Shown piece by piece: positions 8,201 through 16,531 of a DNA stretch of 64,000 bases (its first letter is position 1; each line of letters opens with the position of its first letter). The notes below the pieces were generated by a model. The model saw only the letters and a program-made list of their open reading frames with translations. It was not told the origin of the DNA and ran no database searches. The translations under genes and the position numbers were made by a program. Source of the DNA: DASPJL01 sp035628645 (lineage in GTDB: Bacteria; Bacteroidota; Bacteroidia; Cytophagales; Cyclobacteriaceae); the NCBI GenBank assembly GCA_035628645.1, contig DASPJL010000114.1, forward strand, positions 1 to 64,000, in the 5' to 3' direction.

Positions 8201-10818
8201 CACTTCGCCTTTTCTTTCATCAAAATTTTAAGTTCATTAAGTTTTAATAGTGCTTCAACCGGTGAAATTGTATTGATGTCCAATGAAGCTAACATTTCTT
8301 TTAACTTGATATAATTCGGATCATTGGCTTCAAAAATACTTAATTGAAAAGTTGGCTTAGGCATTTTTTTAAGATCCTCTTCGGCCTTTTTGCTAAGCTT
8401 ATCTTTTTCCAGGTGATGCATGATTTCATTTGCTCGAAATACGACACTATTTGGCATTCCAGCCAGTTGAGCTACATGAATACCGAAACTATGCGTACTT
8501 CCCCCCTCTTTAAGCTTTCTCATGAAAATAATCTTATCGCCGGCTTCCTTTACAGACACATTGTAGTTTTTAACCCGGGGTAAATCTTCTGCCAGTTGGT
8601 TTAATTCATGATAATGCGTTGCAAACAAAGTTTTCGCTTTCGACTTAGGGTGATTGTGCATAAACTCCACGATGGACCATGCAATAGAAATACCATCATA
8701 AGTGCTTGTTCCTCTTCCGATTTCATCCATCAAAACAAGGCTCCTGTCGCTCAAATTATTTAAGATGCTGGCCGTTTCGTTCATTTCCACCATAAAAGTG
8801 GATTCACCTCTGGAAAGATTATCGGCCGCTCCAACCCGGGTAAAGACTTTATCTACCAAACCTATTTCCGCCACATCTGCCGGGACATAAGATCCTATCT
8901 GTGCCATCAAAACAATCAGAGCGGTCTGTCTTAGAAGCGCAGATTTACCAGCCATATTGGGACCAGTAATAATAATTATCTGCTGGGATTCGGTATCCAA
9001 AAAAATATCATTGGGAATATAAGGTTCCCCTGGTTTCAATTGCTTTTCTATAACCGGATGTCTACCTGCCTTTATTGATATGCCTTTGCCTTCGTTTAAT
9101 TCAGGCTTGCAATACTTATTTTGCACGGCAATTTTGGCAAAAGAAAGAAGACAATCCAATCGAGCTATAATTCGGGCATTTTGCTGAATCTGTTCAAGGT
9201 ATTCGCTTACGTTGATTACCAATTCAGAATACAACCTGAACTCTATCACACTAATCTTTTCTTCCGCTGTAAGGATTTTTTCTTCGTAATTCTTAAGTTC
9301 CTCGGTAATGTACCGTTCTGCATTCACTAAAGTTTGCTTTCTGATCCATCGATCGGGTACTTTATCTTTGTGAACATTGGTAACTTCCATATAATAGCCA
9401 AAAACTTTATTATAGGCTATTTTCAAAGAATTGATTCCTGTAAGTTCGATCTCCCGTTGCTGAATTTGTAAAAGATAGTCTTTCCCTGAAAAAGCTATTT
9501 TCCTTAATTCATCCAGGTCTGTATTTATTCCTTCTTTAATTATATTTCCCTGATTGGTAACCAAAGGCAATTCCTCTTTTAATTCCTCCTCGATCTTATT
9601 GAGAATATATTCACAGCCGTGAAGCTGATCCCCTATCTTTTTTAATTCAGGCAAGGCGCTTTTTTCCAGCTTTTGCTTAACAGGCAAAATATTTGTAAGC
9701 GCCCTTTTCAATTGAAGTAATTCCCGCGGATTGATCCTTCCCACAGCTACTTTGGAAATCAGCCTTTCCAGATCACCAATTACCTTCAGGTGCTGCTCAA
9801 GAAACTCTCTTAGAACTTCGTCTTTTACAAAAGTCTCCACACTCTCCAGCCTTTCATCTATAGGAACTTTATCTTTCAAAGGAAGAGCAATCCATTTCTT
9901 TAACAGCCTCGATCCCATGGGAGTAACGGTTTGGTCGAGGATATCTATAAGAGGAACTCCTCCATTTTGCTGAGCAAAAATCAATTCCAGGTTTTGAATG
10001 GTAAACTTATCAAGCCAAACATACTTCTCTTCTTCAATTCTGCTTATAGAAGAAATATGCTTGATTTGATGATGCTCTGTTTCTGCCAGGTAGTGTAAAA
10101 TTGATCCTCCCGCTATTATTCCTTCCTTTTGTTCATCAATTCCGAAACCCTTTAGACTGGCAGTTCCAAAGTGTTTTATGAGTTTTTCATAACCATATTC
10201 AAAGCTGTATATCCAGTCTTCAAGGTGATATACATTATACTTTTCTCCATATTGTTCATTAAATAAATTTCTACAGGATTTGGAAATAATTATTTCCGAA
10301 GGTGTAAAACTCTGAAGAAGTTTACCTACATAGCCTAAAGAACCCTGAGCGGCTAAAAACTCGCCAGTAGAAATATCAAGAAAAGCAATTCCTACATTTT
10401 CTTTTGTGAAATGCAGGGAAGCCAGATAATTATTAAATTTTAAGTTTAGAACATTTTCGTTGAAAGAAACTCCTGGAGTTACAAGTTCTGTTACTCCGCG
10501 CTTTACTATTCCTTTTACAGATTTAGGATCTTCCAACTGATCGCAAATGGCAACCCGGTTTCCTGCCCTTACCAATTTAGGAAGATAGGTATCTAAAGAA
10601 TGGTGGGGAAAACCTGCTAAAGCTATCTCAGATGGTGATCCACTGCCTCTTTTAGTAAGAACAATTCCTAAGATTTTGCTTGCTTTAACAGCGTCTTCAC
10701 CAAATGTTTCATAAAAATCACCAACCCTAAACAGAAGTATAGCACCCGGATACTTTGCCTTAATGGCGTTGAACTGTTTCATTAAGGGTGTTTCGACGGC
10801 TTGTGTAGCTTTGCTCAA
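8200..10818 (-). CDS. mutS: DNA mismatch repair protein MutS
   Basis: 872 residues, full length. MutS recognises mismatches and small loops and recruits MutL. The mismatch-wedge motif F-Y-E is at 35-37 in GDFYETFG, and the Walker A GPNMAGKS begins at about residue 619, followed by the ABC-type signature region (LSRGESTFMVEM), Walker B LMDEIGRGTS and the ATHYHEL segment. The listed start is a TTG; the next in-frame candidate is the ATG at 10780-10782 (MKQFN), which would drop twelve residues. Homologues usually carry a few residues plus TPLMKQ, so I keep the TTG. An upstream stop prevents any longer reading. It is divergent from the RNA methyltransferase with 17 bp between start codons. Confidence 0.96.
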   Translation of the reverse strand: MSKATQAVETPLMKQFNAIKAKYPGAILLFRVGDFYETFGEDAVKASKILGIVLTKRGSGSPSEIALAGFPHHSLDTYLPKLVRAGNRVAICDQLEDPKSVKGIVKRGVTELVTPGVSFNENVLNLKFNNYLASLHFTKENVGIAFLDISTGEFLAAQGSLGYVGKLLQSFTPSEIIISKSCRNLFNEQYGEKYNVYHLEDWIYSFEYGYEKLIKHFGTASLKGFGIDEQKEGIIAGGSILHYLAETEHHQIKHISSISRIEEEKYVWLDKFTIQNLELIFAQQNGGVPLIDILDQTVTPMGSRLLKKWIALPLKDKVPIDERLESVETFVKDEVLREFLEQHLKVIGDLERLISKVAVGRINPRELLQLKRALTNILPVKQKLEKSALPELKKIGDQLHGCEYILNKIEEELKEELPLVTNQGNIIKEGINTDLDELRKIAFSGKDYLLQIQQREIELTGINSLKIAYNKVFGYYMEVTNVHKDKVPDRWIRKQTLVNAERYITEELKNYEEKILTAEEKISVIEFRLYSELVINVSEYLEQIQQNARIIARLDCLLSFAKIAVQNKYCKPELNEGKGISIKAGRHPVIEKQLKPGEPYIPNDIFLDTESQQIIIITGPNMAGKSALLRQTALIVLMAQIGSYVPADVAEIGLVDKVFTRVGAADNLSRGESTFMVEMNETASILNNLSDRSLVLMDEIGRGTSTYDGISIAWSIVEFMHNHPKSKAKTLFATHYHELNQLAEDLPRVKNYNVSVKEAGDKIIFMRKLKEGGSTHSFGIHVAQLAGMPNSVVFRANEIMHHLEKDKLSKKAEEDLKKMPKPTFQLSIFEANDPNYIKLKEMLASLDINTISPVEALLKLNELKILMKEKAK

Positions 10819-10824
10819 TTGACT

Positions 10825-10832
10825 TAACTTTG
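10825..10832 (+). promoter_or_regulatory. Bacteroidetes -7 box (TAACTTTG) just ahead of the RNA methyltransferase gene
   Basis: TAACTTTG fits the TAnnTTTG -7 element. A TTG at 10801-10803 gives a 21-bp spacer, slightly longer than the usual 19. Transcription from here would begin at or just after the ATG at 10836, giving a leaderless message or use of the in-frame ATG at 10851. Confidence 0.4.
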
Positions 10833-10835
10833 TGT

Positions 10836-11378
10836 ATGCGAAAACTTACTATGGATGAACTCAACAGGTGTACTGTCGAGGAATTCAAAAATAAGAAAAA
10901 AAATCAGTTGGTGATCCTTCTGGATGATGTCAGAAGTCTAAACAATGTCGGCTCAGCCTTCAGAACAGGAGATGCTTTTCTTGTTGAAAAAATCATATTA
11001 TGTGGAATTACTGGTACTCCTCCTCATAGAGACATAAACAAAACGGCTTTAGGCGCTACAGAGTCTGTAGAATGGGAGTATAAAAAAGAGGCAATTGAAG
11101 CAATACATCAGTTGAAGAAAGAGGGTTATACCGTTATTTCCATAGAACAGACAGAGGGCGCTATCCCTCTTCAAAATTTTGAATTTGAAAAAGAAAAAAA
11201 GTACTGCGTGATATTTGGAAATGAAGCCTTTGGAGTTAATGATAAATTGATAGAATTAAGCGATTTTTCGATAGAAATACCACAATTAGGGACAAAACAT
11301 TCATTAAATATTTCTGTAACTGTAGGAATTGTTGTATGGGATTACTGCGTAAAAATTAATAAAACAGCGCTCATTTAA
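10836..11378 (+). CDS. TrmH/SpoU-family RNA 2'-O-methyltransferase
   Basis: About 180 residues. It belongs to the SPOUT class that methylates ribose 2'-OH in tRNA or rRNA using S-adenosylmethionine. The three knot motifs are visible: NVGSAFRTGDAF (motif 1), IFGNEAFGVND (motif 2) and SLNISVTVGIVVWDY (motif 3). There is no N-terminal substrate-binding extension, so it is a minimal catalytic domain similar to TrmL/TrmH types; the modified position cannot be told. I chose the ATG at 10836 because homologues share the MRKLxMDELNR opening; a TTG two codons earlier and an ATG at 10851 are alternatives. It is transcribed divergently from mutS. Confidence 0.87.
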   Translation: MRKLTMDELNRCTVEEFKNKKKNQLVILLDDVRSLNNVGSAFRTGDAFLVEKIILCGITGTPPHRDINKTALGATESVEWEYKKEAIEAIHQLKKEGYTVISIEQTEGAIPLQNFEFEKEKKYCVIFGNEAFGVNDKLIELSDFSIEIPQLGTKHSLNISVTVGIVVWDYCVKINKTALI

Positions 11379-11735
11379 TCACTTCTTTATATTTTTTATT
11401 TGATTAATCTAATAATTGTTCACGCGAATATCATATTGTCCGCATATATCCTGTTGAAGCCTCATTCAATATAATTTAATATTACATACAACATGAAAGG
11501 AAATAGTCTTGATTGTTTATATAGTGATTATTTAATTTCTTTGAATTGTTACATTTTTTTAAAATACAATGAAACTATCATGGCGCTCAACAAAAGGGAT
11601 TAAAATGTCGCGTAGCTACATGAGCACAACTAAAATCAAATACAATCACTAATGAAAGAAACTAATTGAAATTTTATCAACAGGATAGAAAATCCTTTTA
11701 TTCAAAGAATAACTTTAAAATTTAATGGTTCACTA
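11379..11735. other. Intergenic region ahead of the hybrid kinase
   Basis: 357 bp of AT-rich sequence (runs such as TACATTTTTTTAAAATACAATG) between two plus-strand genes. No frame with coding character, RNA gene or clear hairpin terminator was found. A TAACTTTA word at 11708-11715 resembles a -7 box with one mismatch, close upstream of the kinase start. Confidence 0.4.
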
Positions 11736-14678
11736 ATGGATTTTCTTAAAGTAAAAACTTTCGCATTAAGTCTGTTAATTTCATTAATAATCTTTTTCAC
11801 CACTCTTTTTTATTCTTTAGAAAACAGTGAAAAGCTAAATGAGACAACAAGGCTTGTCAACCAAACTCACGAGGTTATCCATAAATGCAAATCTCTGGAA
11901 TTCAAATTATTCAATTTAGAAAGTAATATTCGCACCTATTATGTAACTGGTCAAGAGCGTTTTATTGAAAATTTTCCTGAAAAAATACAGGAACTGGAAA
12001 CGTTGGCTATAGAACTGGAAAACTCGATTTCTGCAAATCCAGCTCAGGTTGAAAATTTAATAAAGTTAAAAGAACTGATCTCAAAACGAAAAGATGTCTT
12101 TTTAGTTGGAATCAAAACATACAAGGACCTTAATAGTAAGTCTGACAGCACTTTTTTTAAAGTACCGCTGAAAGGAGCAATGGTCTCCGATCTTATTATT
12201 CAGGAGTTTAATAGAATAGAAAAAATTGAAAGGCAACTTTTGGTTAAAAGATCAGAAATGATCAATACTTCTCAAAAAGAAGCCTTTATTTTTAATTTCA
12301 TTGGTGGGCTTTGTGCATTGTTTATGGCAGCCATTTCTATAGGAAAGCTGTTCCACCATCTTAAAGAATTAAGAACTGCACAAACGGAGCTCCAACAACA
12401 GGAAGAAAAATTAAGAATTATTTATAACAGCACCTCAGACGCGCTGCTAGTACTTGACTGCGAAAATTTCAATATTCTAGATTGCAATCATACCACCCTT
12501 GGATTATTTGAAGAGGAAAGAAAAGAGGATTTCCTTGGCACTGACTTTTTCGAAATGGGCAATGTGTTGTCTCGAAATGAGGGCAAGGACTCAGTCTATG
12601 CATTTATTAAGGAATCTAAAACATGGAGCAAGGAAGTAGTATTTAAAACTAAGACAGATACAGTTTTTTGGGGAGAAGTAAGTTTTTCAAAAACGCTAAT
12701 TGATGAAAATGAAAGGGTAATTGCAAGAATCACGGACGTCACAAAACGAAAAAACGCAGAAAAAGAAGTACATGAAACCAGCAAAATTTTAGAAGGAATT
12801 CTTAATAATCTGCCTGTAATTGTGTACAAATTAGACTCAATCGGTACTATCACACTTTCTAAAGGAAAAGGATTAAAAACTGTCGGACTTCTGGAGGAGC
12901 AAATGATTGGAGAGAATGTCTATAAGCACTTCCCTCATATTGAAAGTGATATGACGAATGGTTATCATTGGAATTCCTATGTGTTTACTACCAATCAACA
13001 GGCGAATGGAAAAGACTTTTTCATGGAACATTACCTGTTTAAAGACCCGGATAATGAAGGTGGTTTAATTGGTTTTGCAGTAGATATCACAGCAAATAAA
13101 GAGGCTGAAAAAGCCTTGATAGATGAAAAGCAAAAAGCAGAGATGGCAGCCAAAGCAAGACAAAAATTCTTGTCCACTATGAGCCATGAAATCCGAACGC
13201 CTCTGAATGCCATTATTGGGATGACCCACCTATTGCTTCAGGATAAGCTCACCGAGCAACAACAGCAGCGATTAAATATTCTTAAATTTTCAGGGGAAAA
13301 CTTATTGAATACCCTTAATGATATCCTTGATTTTTCAAAAATAGAATCCGGCGGTGTAGAATTTTCCCAATCCGATTTTCACCTAACTGACATAATAAGA
13401 AATACCAAAGATTCTTTTCAAAGCCTGGCAGACAAAAAAGGGATCAAACTTAAGTTGGTTTTAGAGGACAATTTGCCATTGTATCTTAAAGGCGATAGCC
13501 ACAGGTTACAGCAAGTTTTAAATAACCTTTTGAACAATGCCATTAAGTTTACCGAAAAGGGATCAGTTACTATTCAGGTAAACCTAGAGAACCAATCCGA
13601 TGAAAAATCCCAGTTGTTTATTTCCGTGGCTGACACAGGAATAGGGATTCCTGCAAATAAACTTGAAACTATTTTTGAACCATTTAAACAGGCTGAAGCA
13701 GAAACATCAAGAAAATTTGGCGGAACAGGGTTAGGACTAGCCATTATAAAAAATATTGTAGAAATGCAGGGAGGAAGGATAGAATTGGAAAGCAAGGAAA
13801 ATGAGGGCTCTGTATTTAAAGTCTATATCTCTTATCAAAAATCTTTAATTCAAGAAAAAGACGAAGTCTTTGAAGAAGAACTCGTTTCCCTACGGGGAGC
13901 AAGGGTTCTGTACGTTGAAGATGTAGCGGTAAATCAACTTTTACTTGAAGGCTTTTGCGAACTATGGAATGTAGAACTGGATGTCGCCTCAAGTGGAAAG
14001 GAAGCCATAGCACAAGTTCAGAAAAGAAAGTATGACCTTATTCTTATGGACATCCAAATGCCGGAAATGGATGGATATGAAACAACCAGGAGAATCAGAA
14101 CCATTCAAGGAGATTACTACAACAAGGTGCCTATTATTGCTTTGTCCGCAGAAGTTTCAGAAGATGTAAAAACCAAGATCTATAAAGCAGGGATGAATGG
14201 ATTTCTTTCCAAACCAATAGTTCCTTCAGAACTTCACTCCAGTATCAAAAAATACTTACCTGAAGCTAAAATAAAGGGATTAGGAAATTTAAATTTCCCT
14301 GACCTCAGTTTAGATACGAACCCTGATGCTGTGAGTTTTGAAATATTGGATAAGCTATTTATAAAACAAGAGAAAGAATATGTGATGTTTTTGGACAACC
14401 TTCTGAGCGATTTTGCCAAAAATCTCAAAGAAATGAAAAACAGCATAAAAGAAAAAGACGGCGAGGTGTTTAGCGATGTAAGGCATAAGCTTTTATCTAT
14501 CCTTAAAATAATGCAAACACAACAGGCGCTAGATATTTTAGATAATATTAAAAAAGAATTTAATTCGGGGATTTTCTCCGAAAGAGAAAAAGCCATAGAT
14601 GAGCTTAATTTTGCCTTCGATCAAATAAATGAAAAAATTAACGGAAAAATTGAAAGCTTAAGAAGTATACCTAAATAA
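11736..14678 (+). CDS. Hybrid sensor histidine kinase with CHASE3-like sensor, two PAS domains, receiver and degenerate Hpt
   Basis: 980 residues. Order: membrane helix about 10-27; periplasmic CHASE3-like helical sensor (motif YVTGQERFIENFPEKIQEL); second membrane helix about 188-207; PAS domains about 222-340 and 345-460; HisKA with phospho-acceptor H484 in TMSHEIRTPLNAIIGM; ATPase domain with N-box NLLNNAIKFTE, DTGIGIP and GGTGLGLAI; receiver with phospho-acceptor D772 in LILMDIQMPEMDG; and a helical C-terminus. In that C-terminus H917 (RHKLLS) sits where an Hpt histidine would, but the usual HxLKGS is not kept. No response regulator gene is adjacent, so its output is unknown. It may pass phosphate to an unlinked regulator or act by internal phosphorelay. 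Confidence 0.9.
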   Translation: MDFLKVKTFALSLLISLIIFFTTLFYSLENSEKLNETTRLVNQTHEVIHKCKSLEFKLFNLESNIRTYYVTGQERFIENFPEKIQELETLAIELENSISANPAQVENLIKLKELISKRKDVFLVGIKTYKDLNSKSDSTFFKVPLKGAMVSDLIIQEFNRIEKIERQLLVKRSEMINTSQKEAFIFNFIGGLCALFMAAISIGKLFHHLKELRTAQTELQQQEEKLRIIYNSTSDALLVLDCENFNILDCNHTTLGLFEEERKEDFLGTDFFEMGNVLSRNEGKDSVYAFIKESKTWSKEVVFKTKTDTVFWGEVSFSKTLIDENERVIARITDVTKRKNAEKEVHETSKILEGILNNLPVIVYKLDSIGTITLSKGKGLKTVGLLEEQMIGENVYKHFPHIESDMTNGYHWNSYVFTTNQQANGKDFFMEHYLFKDPDNEGGLIGFAVDITANKEAEKALIDEKQKAEMAAKARQKFLSTMSHEIRTPLNAIIGMTHLLLQDKLTEQQQQRLNILKFSGENLLNTLNDILDFSKIESGGVEFSQSDFHLTDIIRNTKDSFQSLADKKGIKLKLVLEDNLPLYLKGDSHRLQQVLNNLLNNAIKFTEKGSVTIQVNLENQSDEKSQLFISVADTGIGIPANKLETIFEPFKQAEAETSRKFGGTGLGLAIIKNIVEMQGGRIELESKENEGSVFKVYISYQKSLIQEKDEVFEEELVSLRGARVLYVEDVAVNQLLLEGFCELWNVELDVASSGKEAIAQVQKRKYDLILMDIQMPEMDGYETTRRIRTIQGDYYNKVPIIALSAEVSEDVKTKIYKAGMNGFLSKPIVPSELHSSIKKYLPEAKIKGLGNLNFPDLSLDTNPDAVSFEILDKLFIKQEKEYVMFLDNLLSDFAKNLKEMKNSIKEKDGEVFSDVRHKLLSILKIMQTQQALDILDNIKKEFNSGIFSEREKAIDELNFAFDQINEKINGKIESLRSIPK

Positions 14679-14691
14679 CCCAAGACTTGAC

Positions 14692-14716
14692 TTTTGGGAG
14701 GCTTCGAACCTCCAAA
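14692..14716. other. Short hairpin between convergent genes
   Basis: TTTTGGGAGG pairs with CCTCCAAAA around a CTTCGAA loop with one bulged base, between the ends of the hybrid kinase and the YtxH gene. It lacks a strong T-tract on either side, so it is only a possible terminator. Confidence 0.4.
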
Positions 14717-14737
14717 AATTAAGGCATACTTTATTTT

Positions 14738-14956
14738 TTATCTGGACTTCAATTTTGCCAATTCTGCAGCATCCTGAGAAATATCAGAAAGCGCATAAAG
14801 ATTTCTGTTGCTCAATTCATTAGTCACAGGTTGTTTTTTAATTCTGTTTACCAGCCTGTCTATTGTACTTTTCCCGGATTGCGGCGCCAAAAGTAATCCC
14901 ACCGCTGCTCCGGCAATTGCTCCTAAAGTAAAAGCTAAAATATCCTGTTGTCTCAT
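14738..14956 (-). CDS. YtxH domain protein
   Basis: About 72 residues from the ATG at 14954-14956 (a TTG eight codons earlier gives 80). The N-terminal glycine/alanine-rich membrane segment FTLGAIAGAAVGLLLAPQSGK is the hallmark of YtxH/gas-vesicle-like small stress proteins, followed by a basic, polar tail (DRLVNRIKKQ and onward). Such proteins sit in the inner membrane and are often induced by stress; their function is not known. It stands alone on the minus strand between convergent or tandem neighbours. Confidence 0.8.
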   Translation of the reverse strand: MRQQDILAFTLGAIAGAAVGLLLAPQSGKSTIDRLVNRIKKQPVTNELSNRNLYALSDISQDAAELAKLKSR

Positions 14957-15085
14957 TTCTTTAATTTTTTTTAAGGTCAATTATTCCTCCTTTATTATTC
15001 ATCAAATGGACAATGAGGAATCTTAAAGGTTCTACACACATCTAATGATAAATGTTGCAATTATCCAATTTTATTATTTTAATTC

Positions 15086-16327
15086 TTAATTCTTTTTGCT
15101 TTTATAAAAGACCGTCGAACAATTGCTCTCTCTGAATAATTTATTAGCCATACCCTGAATTCCCTGAATCGTTACCGCCTGGATTTGTTCAGCCTCTTCA
15201 TTTACCAGGTCGGGATTGCCAACTACTGCAGCAGCGGCAAGATTCATCGCCCTGTTTAACAGTTCAACTTCTCCAAAGATCAAACTGGATTCTGCTTGAT
15301 TTTTAACTTTGGTTAATTCCAATTCAGATACTTCCTCCTTTTTAATTTCTTCTAATATCTCCCATATCTTCTTGTCTGCCAGCTCAATATCCACCCCTGA
15401 ATTCAATTTACCCTGCACTACCAATAAGCCAGGATCCAAGGAACCTGTGCTGAAGCAACCAATTGTATTAAAGAGTTTTTCTTCTTTTACCAATCTATTA
15501 TAAAGCCTTGAAGATTTTCCCCTTCCCAAAATATCTCCCAGCAAATCCGCAGTATGATAATCTTCACTGTATCTTGCGGGCATATGGAAGGTTTTATAGA
15601 TGGCATCCAACGGCACTTTTTCTTCTATTGTTAAAAATCGTGCTTCTTTTTGTTCAGGTTCCTGAGGCAAATTTCTTTTGTATTCAGGACCTTTAGGAAT
15701 CGATCCAAACCATTTTTCAGATAATTGCCTTACCTGCTCCACAGTCACATTTCCCCCAACTACCATAACTGCATTGTTTGGCCGGTAGAACTTAAAGAAA
15801 AAGTCTTTAACATCCTCCATCGTGGCTTTTTCTATATGAGAAATGTCTTTACCGATGGTCGCCCATTTATAAGGGTGATTACGGTAGGCTAACGGTCTTA
15901 GATTTAACCAAATGTCGCCATAAGGCTGGTTCAAATACCGTTGCTTAAACTCTTCAATGACCACTTTTCTTTGTACCTCCAATACGTTCGGATCAAAAGA
16001 TAGGCTCAGCATGCGGTCAGACTCAAGCCAAAAAGCAGTTTCTATATTGGAAGAAGGTATAGTAATATAATAATTTGTAATGTCATTAGAAGTAAAAGCA
16101 TTGTTTTCACCTCCTGCGTTTTGAAGCGCTTCATCAAAAGAAGGTACATTTTGGGAACCGCCAAACATCAAATGCTCAAATAAATGAGCAAACCCTGTCC
16201 TGCTTTCGTCTTCGTCCCTTGCCCCTACATTATACAGGATATTAAGAACGGCAAGCGGTGTAGTATGGTCCTCGTGTACATAAACCTTCAACCCATTATC
16301 CAAAATAAAATGTTCAAATGCTATCAT
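15086..16327 (-). CDS. M16-family zinc peptidase
   Basis: 413 residues, one M16 unit of two halves. The inverted zinc motif HxxEH is at H48-E51-H52 (HLFEH), and the third ligand is probably E126 in VVIEEFKQR, at the usual spacing. The DNGLKVYVHEDHTTPLA opening and the ARDEDESRTGFAH segment are typical. No signal peptide is visible, so it is probably cytoplasmic or needs another route. Catalytic M16 subunits often have an inactive partner gene next door; none is here, so it may be a homodimer. It is divergent from the E1 gene, with about 205 bp between start codons. The region includes the E1 leader hairpin. Confidence 0.92.
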   Translation of the reverse strand: MIAFEHFILDNGLKVYVHEDHTTPLAVLNILYNVGARDEDESRTGFAHLFEHLMFGGSQNVPSFDEALQNAGGENNAFTSNDITNYYITIPSSNIETAFWLESDRMLSLSFDPNVLEVQRKVVIEEFKQRYLNQPYGDIWLNLRPLAYRNHPYKWATIGKDISHIEKATMEDVKDFFFKFYRPNNAVMVVGGNVTVEQVRQLSEKWFGSIPKGPEYKRNLPQEPEQKEARFLTIEEKVPLDAIYKTFHMPARYSEDYHTADLLGDILGRGKSSRLYNRLVKEEKLFNTIGCFSTGSLDPGLLVVQGKLNSGVDIELADKKIWEILEEIKKEEVSELELTKVKNQAESSLIFGEVELLNRAMNLAAAAVVGNPDLVNEEAEQIQAVTIQGIQGMANKLFRESNCSTVFYKSKKN

Positions 16328-16460
16328 TACTTTCGTTGTAGGATAAATAATTCTTTAAATTATGAAGGCAAATCTAATACTCTAAATTTACAATTTGGGT
16401 TTAAAAAATACGATTTCACTTATAAAGCTTGTTTTACATTTAGAATAGATTTAAATAATG

Positions 16461-16519
16461 GGAAGTGTGGAGATGGAAGTGGGAAGTTTTTAACTCCTAA
16501 CTTCCATCTTCCCACTTCT
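16461..16519 (+). promoter_or_regulatory. Strong leader hairpin 12 nt upstream of the E1 gene start
   Basis: Bases 16461-16479 pair with 16501-16519 over 19 positions with one mismatch and two G-U pairs; the loop is 21 nt (16480-16500). It ends 12 nt before the ATG at 16532, placing it in the 5' leader where it could occlude or protect the start region. The arms are purine-rich (GGAAGTGTGGAGATGGAAG). No known riboswitch class is recognised. Confidence 0.6.
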
Positions 16520-16531
16520 AACTTAAAACAC

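Noticed and set aside
16184..16531. In-frame N-terminal extension of the E1 gene (116 codons)
   Set aside because: It runs through the start of the M16 gene on the other strand and through the leader hairpin, has low-complexity composition unlike E1, and the family starts near the ATG at 16532.
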